Shown here: piece by piece, positions 15,950 to 25,062 of the stretch
How the letters are laid out: each line of letters begins with the position of its first letter
Numbering within the stretch: position 1 is the stretch's first letter
DNA from: Neorhizobium galegae
GTDB lineage: Bacteria; Pseudomonadota; Alphaproteobacteria; Rhizobiales; Rhizobiaceae
Direction of reading: 5' to 3'
DNA: 64,000 bases
Assembly: GCF_017877055.1 (NCBI RefSeq)
Contig: NZ_JAGIPG010000002.1
Location: 1,116,001-1,180,000 of the forward strand
Made by a program: the position numbers and the translations under genes
The notes under the pieces: model-generated
Told to the model about the DNA's origin: nothing
Databases searched by the model: none
The model's input: only the letters and a program-made list of their open reading frames with translations

Positions 15950-17146
15950 TTATTCGGCAGGGGAGGAGAGGGCAGGCGCGCCGCTGATGGCGATCTGGCG
16001 CCTGTCCAGCCGGATGGCGAAGAGGGCAACGGCAAGTGCGGCAAGCGGCACCAGCCCGGCGATCAGGGTGACCGAGCCGAGTCCCGGGCCATGGTCGATG
16101 ACCACGCCGCCGAGCCATGCGCCGATCGCATTGCCGAGGTTGAAGGCGGCGATGTTGAAGGACGAGGCGAGCCCCTGGCCGGCACCTTCGGCCTTCTGCA
16201 GCACCCACATCTGCAGCGGCGAGACGGTCGCGAAGGCCGCGGCGCCGAACAGGCCGATGGCGATGACGGCGAGAACCGGCTGGTGGATCGCGGCGGTCAG
16301 GCCTAAAAGCACGACGGACAGCGCGACCAGGCTGGCGACGATGGTCGGCACCAGATGCCGGTCGGCCAGCCAGCCGCCGGCGAGGTTGCCGATCACCAGC
16401 CCGCCGCCGAAGACCAGCAGGATCGGCGAGACGGCGGCTTCGGAAAAGCCGGTGATCTCGGTGAGGATCGGGGCGATATAGGTGAAGCCCGCAAACACGC
16501 CGACCCAGCTCAAGACGGTGATCAAAAGCCCGAGCAGGACCGGGCGGCGGCCGAGCACGGCAAGCGCACCCTGCGAGCTTTCCTCCTGACCGTCCGCAGC
16601 CTTGTCCTTGGGGACGAACAGCGCGATCACGGCGAGAGCCACGAGGCCGATCAGGGTGACGGCGAAGAAGGTCGAGCGCCAGCCATAGGCCTGGCCGAGC
16701 CAGGTGCCGAACGGCACGCCGAGAATGTTGGCGACGGTGAGGCCGGTGAACATGATGGCGATGGCTGACGCCTTCTTGTTCGGGGCGACGAGGCTGGTGG
16801 CGACCACCGAACCGACGCCGAAGAACGAGGCGTGCGCGAAGGCGGTGAGCACGCGGGCGGCCATCAGCGTCCAGTAGTCTGGCGCCAGCGCACAGGCGAG
16901 ATTGCCGATGGTGAACACCACCATCAGGCTCATTAGCAGGGTCTTGCGCGACCATTTGCCGGCGATCGCGCCGAGAATGGGGGCGCCGGCGACGACGCCG
17001 AGCGCGTAGCCGGAAATCAGCAGGCCGGCGGCCGAGATCGACACGCCGAGATCAGCGCTGACATCGATCAGCAGGCCCATGATGACGAATTCGGTGACCC
17101 CGATGCCGAAGGCACCGGCCGTCAGGGCGTAGAGAGCAAGAGGCAT
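15950..17146 (-). CDS. MFS transporter, arabinose-efflux/AraJ-like
   Basis: The 398-residue protein has 12 predicted membrane segments, starting MPLALYALTAGAFGIGVTEF, a feature of the DHA1/AraJ drug and sugar efflux group, with a central charged loop KDKAADGQEESSQ near residue 185. It is expected to export small molecules with proton antiport. It leads a likely operon with the aldo/keto reductase at 14889-15926 and is divergent from a LysR regulator, which probably controls it. Confidence 0.85.
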   Translation of the reverse strand: MPLALYALTAGAFGIGVTEFVIMGLLIDVSADLGVSISAAGLLISGYALGVVAGAPILGAIAGKWSRKTLLMSLMVVFTIGNLACALAPDYWTLMAARVLTAFAHASFFGVGSVVATSLVAPNKKASAIAIMFTGLTVANILGVPFGTWLGQAYGWRSTFFAVTLIGLVALAVIALFVPKDKAADGQEESSQGALAVLGRRPVLLGLLITVLSWVGVFAGFTYIAPILTEITGFSEAAVSPILLVFGGGLVIGNLAGGWLADRHLVPTIVASLVALSVVLLGLTAAIHQPVLAVIAIGLFGAAAFATVSPLQMWVLQKAEGAGQGLASSFNIAAFNLGNAIGAWLGGVVIDHGPGLGSVTLIAGLVPLAALAVALFAIRLDRRQIAISGAPALSSPAE

Positions 17147-17287
17147 TGTCGTGTTCCTGATCCTTGGGAGGAAGGGATTGAATTGATGCAGCGCAATATC
17201 GGTGCGAGGGACTTGCCTGTGTAGCCGCATAAGCGGATAATCATTTGTGAATTGAAGTCACAGGTGACGTCGTTGGTTGAGCAAGCC

Positions 17288-17438
17288 CGCCCCCTCTGGC
17301 CTGCCGGCCATCTCCTCTCCGGTGGGGAGATCACAAGCCGCATGACCGCTATTTCCTGGCAAACCCCGAAGAGCCAGACCACGCAGAATGGGGTGCGGAA
17401 TTTGGAGCGGCGAGCAGGCCGGCAGGCCGGAGGGGGCG
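17288..17438. repeat. RIME-type palindromic repeat
   Basis: Outer arms CGCCCCCTCTGGCCTGCCGG (from 17288) and its near-exact reverse complement (ending at 17438) bracket about 105 bases. The arms share the CCCCTCTG-CCTGCC-GGCATCTC core with elements at 19656, 58016 and 59117. This matches the known rhizobial intergenic mosaic elements. It lies between the MFS gene and the LysR gene. Confidence 0.7.
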
Positions 17439-17488
17439 ACGCGGCACAGCGGTCATGATCGGGATTTTGAAAGAAAGGATCGAAGACA

Positions 17489-18382
17489 ATGGACAACCGC
17501 GCCGGTGAAATGGAAGTCTTTGCCCTTGCGGCCGAGCTGAAAAGCTTCTCGGCGGCCGGCCGAAAGCTGAAGCTCTCCCCGTCCGCCGTCAGCAAGCTCG
17601 TCACCCGCCTGGAGGATCGGCTCGGCGCGCGCCTCGTGGTCCGTTCCACCCGCATGCTTCAACTGACGCCGGAGGGGGAGACATATCTGGCGCGGGCGCA
17701 GCGCATTCTTGCCGAGATCGCCGACACGGAAGAGATGGTCTCCGGCGGTGGGCGGACGCTGCCGCGCGGGCCGCTGTCGATCAACGCTTCGGTCGGCTTC
17801 GGCGAGCGTTATGTCCTGCCGCTCACCTGCGAGTTCCAGCAGCTTTTCCCGGATGTGCAGCTCGATATCACCCTCACCGACGATATCGTCGATCTCATCC
17901 GCGAGCGGGTCGATATCGCCATCCGCCACGGGCCGATGCGCAATTCGTCGCTGATGGCGCGAAAGCTCGGCGAGAGCCGCCAGGTGGTGATCGCATCGCC
18001 TGGCTATCTGGAGCGTCACGGTGTCCCGAAGGCGCCGGCCGAGCTCATCGATCACAACTGCATCAATTTCAATTTCCGGCGGGCCGTCGAAGGCTGGCCT
18101 TTTCGGGATCCGAAAACCGGCAGCCGCGAGCTGCTGCCGGTTTCCGGAAGCTTGAAGGCGAGCAACGGCTCGATCATCCGGCAGTTCTGCCTGGATCACC
18201 TCGGCATCGGCCGGGTCGGGCGTTTCCATGTGGAGCCGGATATCGAGGCCGGCCGGCTCGTACCGGTTCTGGAGGATTTCAACCCGGAGGACATCGAGGA
18301 AATCCACGCCGTTTATGCCGGCCACGAGCACCTCGCCCTGCGCATCCGCGCCTATATCGACTTCCTCGCGGCGCGACTTTAG
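17489..18382 (+). CDS. LysR-family transcriptional regulator
   Basis: The 297-residue protein has the N-terminal LysR helix-turn-helix (residues 5-65: FALAAELKSFSAAGRKLKLS, then SAVSKLVTRLEDRLGARL) and a substrate-binding domain (about 90-295). It is divergent from the MFS/aldo-keto reductase operon, so activation or repression of those genes by an unknown ligand is likely. The RIME-type repeat lies directly upstream, which displaces any operator to 17150-17285. Confidence 0.85.
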   Translation: MDNRAGEMEVFALAAELKSFSAAGRKLKLSPSAVSKLVTRLEDRLGARLVVRSTRMLQLTPEGETYLARAQRILAEIADTEEMVSGGGRTLPRGPLSINASVGFGERYVLPLTCEFQQLFPDVQLDITLTDDIVDLIRERVDIAIRHGPMRNSSLMARKLGESRQVVIASPGYLERHGVPKAPAELIDHNCINFNFRRAVEGWPFRDPKTGSRELLPVSGSLKASNGSIIRQFCLDHLGIGRVGRFHVEPDIEAGRLVPVLEDFNPEDIEEIHAVYAGHEHLALRIRAYIDFLAARL

Positions 18383-18489
18383 GAGACTGCTCCGATCACA
18401 TTGATCGGGAAAAGTGTCTTTCGGATCACAGATTAGCCTTGCTTTGGTCGATTTTGCTACCCACATCCGCGGGACAGGAGAATCTTCCC

Positions 18490-18825
18490 ATGAGTGAGCA
18501 GCTGAATGAAATCATCGCCCGTATCCGGGTGGAGGTGAGTGCCGGTTCGGCCGAACGTGCGCATGTTGCCGTGCCGATGGAGGACCTGCGACTGCTTGTT
18601 CAGAGCTTTGAAACCCTCCATTCCGAGAGGGAGGAACTGCGCCGCAGGGCCGAACTGCATGCCGACGTCATCGAGGCGGTGACGGTGTTCATCGATGCCT
18701 ATCGCGACAAGTACAAGAACTACGGCAGCGGCGGCGTCCGCCCGAGCGCGGTCCTGCGCCACGAGGTATGGCGGGTCTATGCTGCCATACGCGGTCTACC
18801 GATCGCCAATGACAGCATGTTCTAA
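18490..18825 (+). CDS. Hypothetical protein, helical
   Basis: The 111-residue protein starts MSEQLNEIIARIRVEVSAGS and has a helical, charged middle (FETLHSEREELRRRAELHAD) likely to form a coiled coil, then a C-terminal part ending PIANDSMF. ACAGGAG lies 10 bases before the ATG. No family is recognised. It stands between LysR and GST genes, convergent with the latter. Confidence 0.6.
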   Translation: MSEQLNEIIARIRVEVSAGSAERAHVAVPMEDLRLLVQSFETLHSEREELRRRAELHADVIEAVTVFIDAYRDKYKNYGSGGVRPSAVLRHEVWRVYAAIRGLPIANDSMF

Positions 18826-18855
18826 AGGCCAAGTCGCTGCTTTCGCCGATCTGCC

Positions 18856-19515
18856 CTAGTCCCTGTCCGGCGCGCCGAGCGGGAAGAACGAGCGATAGGG
18901 CCGGGCCTCGTCCACCGCACGCGCAAAAGACGGCCGGGCGAGCAGCCGGCTGCGATAGGCCCGTACATTGGCGAACTGCTCGCCGATCCGGTGCGTCCAG
19001 TCCGCGTAGAAGAGGGCAGGGGCGGCGGAGCAGTCGGCAAGGCTGAACGCCTCGCCGGCCGCCCATTGCCGGTTCGCCATGCGTTCGTCGAGCCAGCCAT
19101 AGGCGGCATCCAGCATGCCGCGCGCTTCCTGCACGCCGTAGGGATCGCGGTGCTCCTCCGGCCGGATGGCGTTGAACACCACCTTCTGCTGCGGGGTGGA
19201 AATGTAGTTGTCGAAAAAACGGTCCATCATCCGCACATCGAGCGCCGTATCGGCATCGTCCGGGATCAGTTTTACCGGTCCGGGATAATGGACGCCCAGA
19301 TATTCGATGACGATCGACGCTTCGAAGACCCGCTTCTCCCCGTCGATCAGGATCGGAAAGCGCTTCACCGGCCACATGCTGCAGAGATCCTGGTACGCCG
19401 AAGGATCTTCCGGCCCCAGCATGCGCGTGTCGAAGGGGGTGTCGTTCTCGTAAAGCGCCGTCAGCACCTTCTGGCAGTAGGACGAGAACGGATGTGAATA
19501 CAGAACCGGACGCAT
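18856..19515 (-). CDS. Glutathione S-transferase family protein
   Basis: The 219-residue protein has an N-terminal thioredoxin-like domain (MRPVLYSHPFSSYCQKVLTA; FPILIDGEKRVFEASIVIEYL, the cis-Pro and Glu-Ser glutathione-binding motif) and a C-terminal helical domain with AGEAFSLADCSAAPALFYAD. It probably conjugates or reduces a small electrophile with glutathione. The start is placed at ATG 19515. Inverted ATTGC-type repeats lie just upstream. Confidence 0.85.
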   Translation of the reverse strand: MRPVLYSHPFSSYCQKVLTALYENDTPFDTRMLGPEDPSAYQDLCSMWPVKRFPILIDGEKRVFEASIVIEYLGVHYPGPVKLIPDDADTALDVRMMDRFFDNYISTPQQKVVFNAIRPEEHRDPYGVQEARGMLDAAYGWLDERMANRQWAAGEAFSLADCSAAPALFYADWTHRIGEQFANVRAYRSRLLARPSFARAVDEARPYRSFFPLGAPDRD

Positions 19516-19528
19516 GACGGCCTCCCAT

Positions 19529-19590
19529 AACCGATTGCGATATGAAACTGGTTTACGGATAGCTTGGCTGATTGCTTTTTGCAATCGGTT
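19529..19590. repeat. Nested inverted repeats upstream of the GST gene
   Basis: AACCGATTGC (19529-19538) and GCAATCGGTT (19581-19590) are perfect 10-base inverted copies. A smaller hairpin GATTGC-TTTTT-GCAATC (19570-19586) uses the same right arm. Position before the GST start suggests operator sites or an RNA switch; neither is proved. Confidence 0.5.
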
Positions 19591-19655
19591 TTGTGGGCGA
19601 CCCAGCAATTCGATCTCGTGGAGATCGTGGTCACAATTCGGATTCTGCCGAGATC

Positions 19656-19837
19656 GCTGGCCCCTCTGCCCTGCCGGGCATCTCTCCCTCAGGTGGGGAG
19701 ATCATAAGCGGCTTGACCTCCGGCCAATTTTTTACGCTGCGCGGAATGGCGGCATCTGTTTCCTAGGAGATGCCGGTGCCCCCAGCCAATCTCCCCACCC
19801 GAGGGGGAGATGCCTGGCAGGGCAGAGGGGGCTGGCA
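19656..19837. repeat. RIME-type palindromic repeat
   Basis: GCTGGCCCCTCTGCCCTGCC at the left is the near reverse complement of GGCAGGGCAGAGGGGGCTGG at the right. Inside, GGTGGGGAGATC and AATCTCCCCACC form a second pair. It fills the space between the divergent GST start and the chaC-like gene end and is the best-preserved of the four copies. Confidence 0.75.
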
Positions 19838-19883
19838 CGACACAATGTCTCCCATTTCCGCTTCACGACGTGACGGCTCCGTC

Positions 19884-20618
19884 TCACGCCTCCACGCCGG
19901 CCGTCTCCACCGCAACTTCCCGCACATGCATCGCCCGGATCTCCTTCGCCACCATCTCCTGCAATCGCCACAGATTGCGGTCGTGGATGCCGAATTCGGC
20001 GAGGTGCACGACGGTATTGTAGAGATATTCGGCGCAGGATCCCCGATGCCCGCAGGCGCGCGCCAAAACCCCTGCCACCTCGTCGAGCGGCAACAGCGGC
20101 CGGACGATACGCCTGCTGGTGCCGCCCACCCAGAAGGTCAGCGCCCGCACGGTCTCGCCGGCCTGGGTGCGGACCGGCAGCCAGCGGAACGAGGCAAGGC
20201 TGTCGCGATGGCTGATCTCGCGGCGCAACGCTTTTTCGATCTGGACGCGCTTGTCGTCGTCGGCAACCTGGTAGATCACCCCGTCGCAGCGGCCGCCGCG
20301 CGACAGCATCATCATCAGCCCCGGCTGTGCCGGCGAACCCCGGCCGCGCTCGATCCTGAGCGAAAAGGAGCGATGCCAGCCATAGGCGGCCGCCCGCTGG
20401 CAGGCGATTGAATCGAAGCCCGGTTTCCAGATCAGCGAGCCATAGGCGAAGATCCACAGCGGTTCCTCGCCGATTTCCGCAAACAGCCGATCGGCGGTCT
20501 GCACGTAGTCGTCGTCGGTCAGCGGCTCCCATGTGGCCGGCGGGCCGGGATCGGTTTCCTCGCGGAAGCAGAGGTCGACGAGATCCTGGGTGAGCGACAA
20601 TCTGGATGGTTTCGGCAT
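19884..20618 (-). CDS. ChaC-like gamma-glutamylcyclotransferase
   Basis: The 244-residue protein has the ChaC signature WIFAYGSLIWKPGF (about residues 54-67), the nucleating loop YGSL, and the later YHRD-equivalent region SHRDSLASF and SCAEYLYNTVVHL. ChaC enzymes cleave glutathione to 5-oxoproline and Cys-Gly. The proximity to a GST gene may be coincidental. The N-terminus (about 45 residues) is a helical extension seen in proteobacterial members. Confidence 0.85.
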   Translation of the reverse strand: MPKPSRLSLTQDLVDLCFREETDPGPPATWEPLTDDDYVQTADRLFAEIGEEPLWIFAYGSLIWKPGFDSIACQRAAAYGWHRSFSLRIERGRGSPAQPGLMMMLSRGGRCDGVIYQVADDDKRVQIEKALRREISHRDSLASFRWLPVRTQAGETVRALTFWVGGTSRRIVRPLLPLDEVAGVLARACGHRGSCAEYLYNTVVHLAEFGIHDRNLWRLQEMVAKEIRAMHVREVAVETAGVEA

Positions 20619-20879
20619 GGCTTCGAACGGCTTTTCGGGCAGGACGAGGAAAATGGCAAGGCTGAAGAGTGCAAGCGCATCGGCGCCGAGTCAACCTGTT
20701 TGCCGGCCGGTTCCCCCTGTTTGCCGGCCATTTCGGCGGCCTGGTTCTCCGTTTTGCTGTCCCGGGATCGCCGATTTGCTGCGTTGCCGCACCGACGCCC
20801 AGATGTTTTGCTCCAAGGATCACGGAATGTTTCCGCCTGGAAACTTTCTCGATGACTGAAGAGTGGAGTTAGTGAACTG

Positions 20880-21026
20880 ATGCGTTGGCTTTTTATCGCG
20901 GTGCTGTTGATCCTGGTCGGTTGTGTTCTGAGCATCATCTGGATGAACGATGCCGGCCTCGGCCGGATGGAGGTCACGCAGCCTCAGCCGCAAAACCCGC
21001 TGGCCCCGCCGCCGGGTACACCTTGA
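20880..21026 (+). CDS. Small single-pass membrane protein (48 residues)
   Basis: The ORF starts MRWLFIAVLLILVGCVLSII, a single hydrophobic segment, followed by a short polar tail rich in Gln and Pro that ends PPPGTP. The GC after LILV could form a lipobox-like LVGC, so it may be a small lipoprotein instead. GTGGAG lies about 12 bases before the ATG. It is convergent with tam. No family is recognised. Confidence 0.5.
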   Translation: MRWLFIAVLLILVGCVLSIIWMNDAGLGRMEVTQPQPQNPLAPPPGTP

Positions 21027-21038
21027 CAGTCGACTTCT

Positions 21039-21809
21039 TCAGGCCTTCACCGCGATGATGAAGAACCGCGGGAAGCGCAACAGCACCCGCCCGTCGGCCA
21101 TCGGCGGGTAGGCCCTGGCGATGCGGGCGGTATAATCCGCCGCGAAGGCTTGCCGATGCTCCGGGCCGGCGGCGTCGAGATAGGGCCGAAGCCCCGTCGC
21201 CTGGACCCATTCGACGATCGCGGGCGCATCGGCAAGCGGATGGTAATAGACCGTGTGCCAGACGTCGGCGCGGGCGGATTTCGGCATCAGCCGGTTGAAA
21301 TAGTCGGCCGGCGGCGGCAGCGCCGCCCGGCGTAGCCGGCCGCCTTCGAAGGCAGTCTTCCACGGGCCGGCCGCCCCGGTCTCTTCCATCAGGGTGTGGC
21401 TCGGCTCCGTGAGGGTGTCCGGCATTTGTACCGCCAGCACCCCACCGGGCCTCAGGTGGTCCATCAGTCGGGCGAGCACGGAAATATGATCCGGCACCCA
21501 CTGGAACACCGCGTTGGCGTAAAGCAGGTCGACCGGCTCCTCCGGCACCCAGGTATTCAGGTCGGCCTTGGTGAATTGCGTGCCCGGCAGGCGCTTGCGG
21601 GCCGCCGCCAGCATGTTGTCGTCGCTGTCGAGGCCGGTAACGTTGGCCGCCCCGAAACGGTCGGCAATCAGTTCCGTCGAATTGCCCGGGCCGCAGCCGA
21701 GGTCATAGGCGCGGGCCACCGAGCCGAGCGGCACCTGCGCCAGAAGATCGCGTGCCGGGCGCGTCCGCTCGTCCTCGAATTTCACATATTGCTCCGCCGA
21801 CCACGCCAT
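21039..21809 (-). CDS. tam: Trans-aconitate 2-methyltransferase
   Basis: The 256-residue SAM-dependent methyltransferase matches Tam in length and start ([20 protein letters not shown]). Motif I is [11 protein letters not shown], followed by [20 protein letters not shown] and [14 protein letters not shown]. The enzyme methylates trans-aconitate, an inhibitor of aconitase. The start is at ATG 21809, although the frame runs further upstream. It is divergent from the aminotransferase gene. Confidence 0.9.
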   Translation of the reverse strand: MAWSAEQYVKFEDERTRPARDLLAQVPLGSVARAYDLGCGPGNSTELIADRFGAANVTGLDSDDNMLAAARKRLPGTQFTKADLNTWVPEEPVDLLYANAVFQWVPDHISVLARLMDHLRPGGVLAVQMPDTLTEPSHTLMEETGAAGPWKTAFEGGRLRRAALPPPADYFNRLMPKSARADVWHTVYYHPLADAPAIVEWVQATGLRPYLDAAGPEHRQAFAADYTARIARAYPPMADGRVLLRFPRFFIIAVKA

Positions 21810-21996
21810 CGCTGTCTTCCTGGAATGTTGTCTCGCTGGAACATGGCACTCCGGCGCGCCGGTCACCATGGTCAAAAATATCAATTTTTGTGATGATCCA
21901 TTTGATATTATCGCTTGACCTCGGCGGCGGGGCCGGACTTCACTCAGCCCGCAATTTTGAAGCGTACCGCCCTTTCGCATGACCAAGGAGATCGCC

Positions 21997-22881
21997 ATGT
22001 CCGTCAACACCGCCCCCCGCACCACCACCTGGACCTTCGTGGACGGCGAATGGCTGGAGGGCAATCCGAAGCTGATCGGCCCGACCTCGCATGCCATGTG
22101 GCTCGGCTCCACCGTGTTCGATGGCGCCCGCTGGTTCGACGGCATCGCGCCTGACATCGACCTGCATTGCCAGCGCGTCAATCGGTCGGCCACGAACATG
22201 GGTATGAAGCCGGTGATGCAGGCGGAAGAGATCGAGGCGCTCGCCTGGGAGGGCGTCAAGAAGTTCGACGGCAAGACGGCGATCTACATCAAGCCGATGT
22301 ACTGGTCCGAACACGGCATGCCCTACAGCGTCGTCACCGCCGATCCGGAATCGACCCGTTTCGCGCTCTGCCTCTTCGAGGCGCCGATGCAGACCGCCAA
22401 ACCCTCGTCGCTGACCGTCTCGCCCTATCGCCGCCCGAACCCGGAAGTGGCGATCACCGGCGCCAAGACCGGCAGCCTTTATCCCAATAGCGGCCGCATG
22501 ATCATGGAAGCCCGCAACCGTGGCTTCGACAACGCGCTTGCCCGCGACTTGAACGGCAATGTCGCCGAGACGGCCTCCTCGAACATCTTCATGGTCAAGG
22601 ACGGGGTGATCATGACGCCGATCGCCAACGGCACGTTCCTTGCCGGCATCACCCGCTCGCGCGTCATCGGCCTTCTGCGCCGCGGCGGTTTCGACGTGCG
22701 CGAGATGACGCTGACGGTCGACGACTTCATCGATGCCGACGAGATCTTCACCTCCGGAAACTACTCCAAGATCGTGCCGGTCAACCGCTTCGAGGAACGC
22801 CAACTCCAGGAAGGGCCGGTCGCCCGCAAGGCATTGGAACTCTACATGGACTGGGCCCGCTCGCCCGGCGACGAGGCCTGA
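21997..22881 (+). CDS. Branched-chain-amino-acid aminotransferase-like (fold IV)
   Basis: The 294-residue PLP enzyme of fold type IV starts [20 protein letters not shown]. The PLP lysine lies in [12 protein letters not shown] (near residue 157), with [15 protein letters not shown] and the C-terminal [16 protein letters not shown] typical of IlvE/D-amino-acid aminotransferase relatives. The rhizobial members of this branch are usually annotated as branched-chain aminotransferases; the true substrate is not shown. CAAGGAGATCGCC precedes the ATG at 21997, so the ATG at 21979 is not used. Confidence 0.8.
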   Translation: MSVNTAPRTTTWTFVDGEWLEGNPKLIGPTSHAMWLGSTVFDGARWFDGIAPDIDLHCQRVNRSATNMGMKPVMQAEEIEALAWEGVKKFDGKTAIYIKPMYWSEHGMPYSVVTADPESTRFALCLFEAPMQTAKPSSLTVSPYRRPNPEVAITGAKTGSLYPNSGRMIMEARNRGFDNALARDLNGNVAETASSNIFMVKDGVIMTPIANGTFLAGITRSRVIGLLRRGGFDVREMTLTVDDFIDADEIFTSGNYSKIVPVNRFEERQLQEGPVARKALELYMDWARSPGDEA

Positions 22882-22917
22882 AGCCTTCAGGCGGCGACGG
22901 GCGGGGCAGGGGAGCGG

Positions 22918-23231
22918 TTAGAGGTCGTCCTCGATATCGCCCGCGCCGCCGAGGCTTTTGCCACCATAAAGAATACGAGCAATCGTGACGGTATTCTCAT
23001 CCACGCGAAATGCGATGGTTGCTTTTCGGCGGTACCCACGAGCCTCAAGCCCGGCTCTATGTCGTTGCGGAGGGTTCCCCGTTTGGGGAAAGTGCTGAAG
23101 CCATTGCAATGGTCAATGATCCTGCGGATATAAGCACGCGCAAAATCATCTCCGGTCCTGCCTGAGAGGTAATCGAACAGATCAGCCAGATCCAAACGAG
23201 CTTCCAAGGAGAGGATGACTGAATATTTCAT
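22918..23231 (-). pseudogene. parE: ParE-type toxin, frameshifted
   Basis: MKYSVILSLEARLDLADLFD through IEPGLRLVG matches ParE, but the frame then departs at 23031-23037. Adding one base restores YRRKATIAFRVDENTVTIAR and ILYGGKSLGGAGDIEDDL, the normal ParE C-terminus, to the TAA at 22918. The single-base deletion in GTGGGTACC removes the active end of the gyrase-poisoning toxin in the unshifted frame. It overlaps the parD end by 4 bases. A sequencing error is the alternative. Confidence 0.75.
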
Positions 23232-23515
23232 GCACCGATCGATCTTCGATCCCTGGTCCGCATGTATTCTTCAAGTTCTTTTCTCGTCTCTTCGATTGTG
23301 CGCCCCCTGCTGGGATCGGCATCATGCGCTCTCAGCGCCGGCACGACCTCGTCCCGCAGCCAACTCTCTATTCCCGCATCATGGTCCGCCAGATACCGCA
23401 ATCCTTCCGCTACCACCTCGCTCTCGTCAGCAAATTCGCCGGACGCGACTTTCTTTTGGACGAGTTCGGCCATGTCTTCAGGCAGAGAGATGGTAATCGA
23501 TCGGTTCGGGCGCAT
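23228..23515 (-). CDS. parD: ParD-type antitoxin
   Basis: The 95-residue protein starts MRPNRSITISLPEDMAELVQ, the ribbon-helix-helix strand and helix of ParD, continues SGEFADESEVVAEGLRYLA and ends in a helical toxin-binding tail. The start at 23515 fits the family; the frame is open upstream to 23617. It is the first gene of a parDE pair whose toxin is frameshifted. It probably still binds its own promoter. Confidence 0.85.
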   Translation of the reverse strand: MRPNRSITISLPEDMAELVQKKVASGEFADESEVVAEGLRYLADHDAGIESWLRDEVVPALRAHDADPSRGRTIEETRKELEEYMRTRDRRSIGA

Positions 23516-23647
23516 AGGTCGGTTCCTGTTCGCGGGCAAGCCTATCACGTTCGGGCAAGGGGCGCTATTTTCGCTGTCGGGTTTATTAGGCCATTCGGCA
23601 GCCGGCGCTGCAGGCAACCCCGCGTCTGGTGTCCTGCTATGCCTCCC

Positions 23648-24394
23648 TCAAACAAGCCGGACCGCAGCCGTGCCGATGATGATCATCGAGACGACGATCA
23701 TCAGGGGTTTGACCGGCAGGTGCCGGACGATGAAGGCGCCGATCGGCGCCGCCAGGACACCGCCGAGGATCAGGCCGAGGGCGGAGGAAAGTTCCGACCA
23801 GCCGAGCGTGATGATGAAGGTGGCGGAAATCACCGTGGTGACGGCGAATTCGGTCAGGTTGGTGGAACCGATCACCTTTTTGACGTCGTGGCCGCGGCCG
23901 AGCAGCGAGCTGGTCACGATCGGTCCCCATCCTCCGCCGCCCATCGCATCCAGCAACCCGCCCCCGCCGCCCACAAATGGCACGATCCAGTCGCGCACGT
24001 CGCGCGGCCATTTCGGGCGGAAGGCCTTGTAGAGGATGAAGAGGCCGATGGCGATCAGGTAGACCGAGACGAAGGGCTCGATGGCCTTGCCGTCGATATT
24101 CGACAGGACATAGGCGCCGACCGCTCCGCCGACCATGCCGGCCGGCGCCAACCTGGCCACCAGCCGCCAATCGACATTGCGGTTGTAGTGATGCGACAGT
24201 CCCGAGGCTGCGGTGGTGAAACACTCGGTCACGTGCGTCATGGCGCTTGCGGTGGAGGGTGCCACGCCGATGGCAAGCAGGCTGGTCGTCGTCAGCACCC
24301 CGAAAGCCATGCCGAGCGCCCCGTCGACGATCTGTGCGAAGAAGCCTATGGCGACGAAGATCAGGAATTCGGAGGTCAGGAAATCGAAGGACAT
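23648..24394 (-). CDS. TauE/SafE-family membrane permease
   Basis: The 248-residue protein has about seven to eight membrane segments with the duplicated TauE motif: GALGMAFGVLTTTSLLAIGV and MGGGGWGPIVTSSLLGRG. The family exports sulfite, sulfonates or related anions. The ATG at 24394 is preceded by AAGAGGAGG. It seems to be monocistronic, and substrate specificity cannot be read. Confidence 0.85.
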   Translation of the reverse strand: MSFDFLTSEFLIFVAIGFFAQIVDGALGMAFGVLTTTSLLAIGVAPSTASAMTHVTECFTTAASGLSHHYNRNVDWRLVARLAPAGMVGGAVGAYVLSNIDGKAIEPFVSVYLIAIGLFILYKAFRPKWPRDVRDWIVPFVGGGGGLLDAMGGGGWGPIVTSSLLGRGHDVKKVIGSTNLTEFAVTTVISATFIITLGWSELSSALGLILGGVLAAPIGAFIVRHLPVKPLMIVVSMIIIGTAAVRLV

Positions 24395-24564
24395 CAAGCC
24401 TCCTCTTGGCCACGGGCATCCGCTTTAAATTCTCCGCCGGGACCAAAGGTTCCCGCGTCACCCGGAGAGAGCCGGCGGAAACGAGGCATCAAATATCGCT
24501 GCTGGGGGCCGGACATGGCAGTTTCGCTGCCGTGGTCAAGAACCCGCGCTGGTGGCGACGACGT

Positions 24565-24888
24565 CTATTTCCCCGTCTTCACCGTCAGCTTGTCGGCGGA
24601 AATCTCGCCGCCGATCTCGGCCTTGCGGGTCTTCTTGTCGAAGGCGCAGATGGTGCTGATCGTAACCTTGGCGCCGACCGCCTTGCCGGAGACGACGGCG
24701 AGCCCGTAGCTCTGGCTGCCGAACGGGTCGACCAGCGCCTTGCCGTTCTCGATCAGCCCCTTGGCGGCGGTGACGCAAGCCTTGGCGACTTCGGCCTGGA
24801 AACTGGACCAGGCGTCGTCGGAGGAGGCGTGCGCGGCGGTGGCGCCGGATGCAATGAGGGCTGCGGCAAGAGCAGAAGTGGTCTTCAT
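24565..24888 (-). CDS. Exported hypothetical protein
   Basis: The 107-residue protein has a Sec signal peptide (MKTTSALAAALIASGATAAHA, cut after AHA-SS near residue 22) and two cysteines (KACVTAAK, STICAFDKK) that could form a disulfide. The mature part ends in alternating strands EIGGEISADKLTVKTGK. No family is recognised. It lies divergent from sodB, with about 170 bases between. Confidence 0.65.
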   Translation of the reverse strand: MKTTSALAAALIASGATAAHASSDDAWSSFQAEVAKACVTAAKGLIENGKALVDPFGSQSYGLAVVSGKAVGAKVTISTICAFDKKTRKAEIGGEISADKLTVKTGK

Positions 24889-25062
24889 CGAACGGGCTCC
24901 GAATCGGTGATCTGGCCCGTTTCTTGTATCTTGAAATTTCAGCAAGTTCTTGACGCGATTGGTTTGATTTTTGGCAAAGTTACCGTTGCCTCTTGGCCCC
25001 CGCGCTCCTATGTTCCCGCACGACGCTTTACCTACGGTGTGTGCCGAACAAGGAGTAGACCA

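Noticed and set aside
14889..16955. A 688-codon open frame on the minus strand
   Set aside because: Only the last 345 codons, from ATG 15926, encode a protein (aldo/keto reductase). The upstream part lies out of frame inside the MFS gene and shows no domain.
20696..20725. Direct repeat CCTGTTTGCCGGCC, two copies
   Set aside because: Two short copies 16 bases apart in a spacer without further copies or a matching regulator; probably local duplication.
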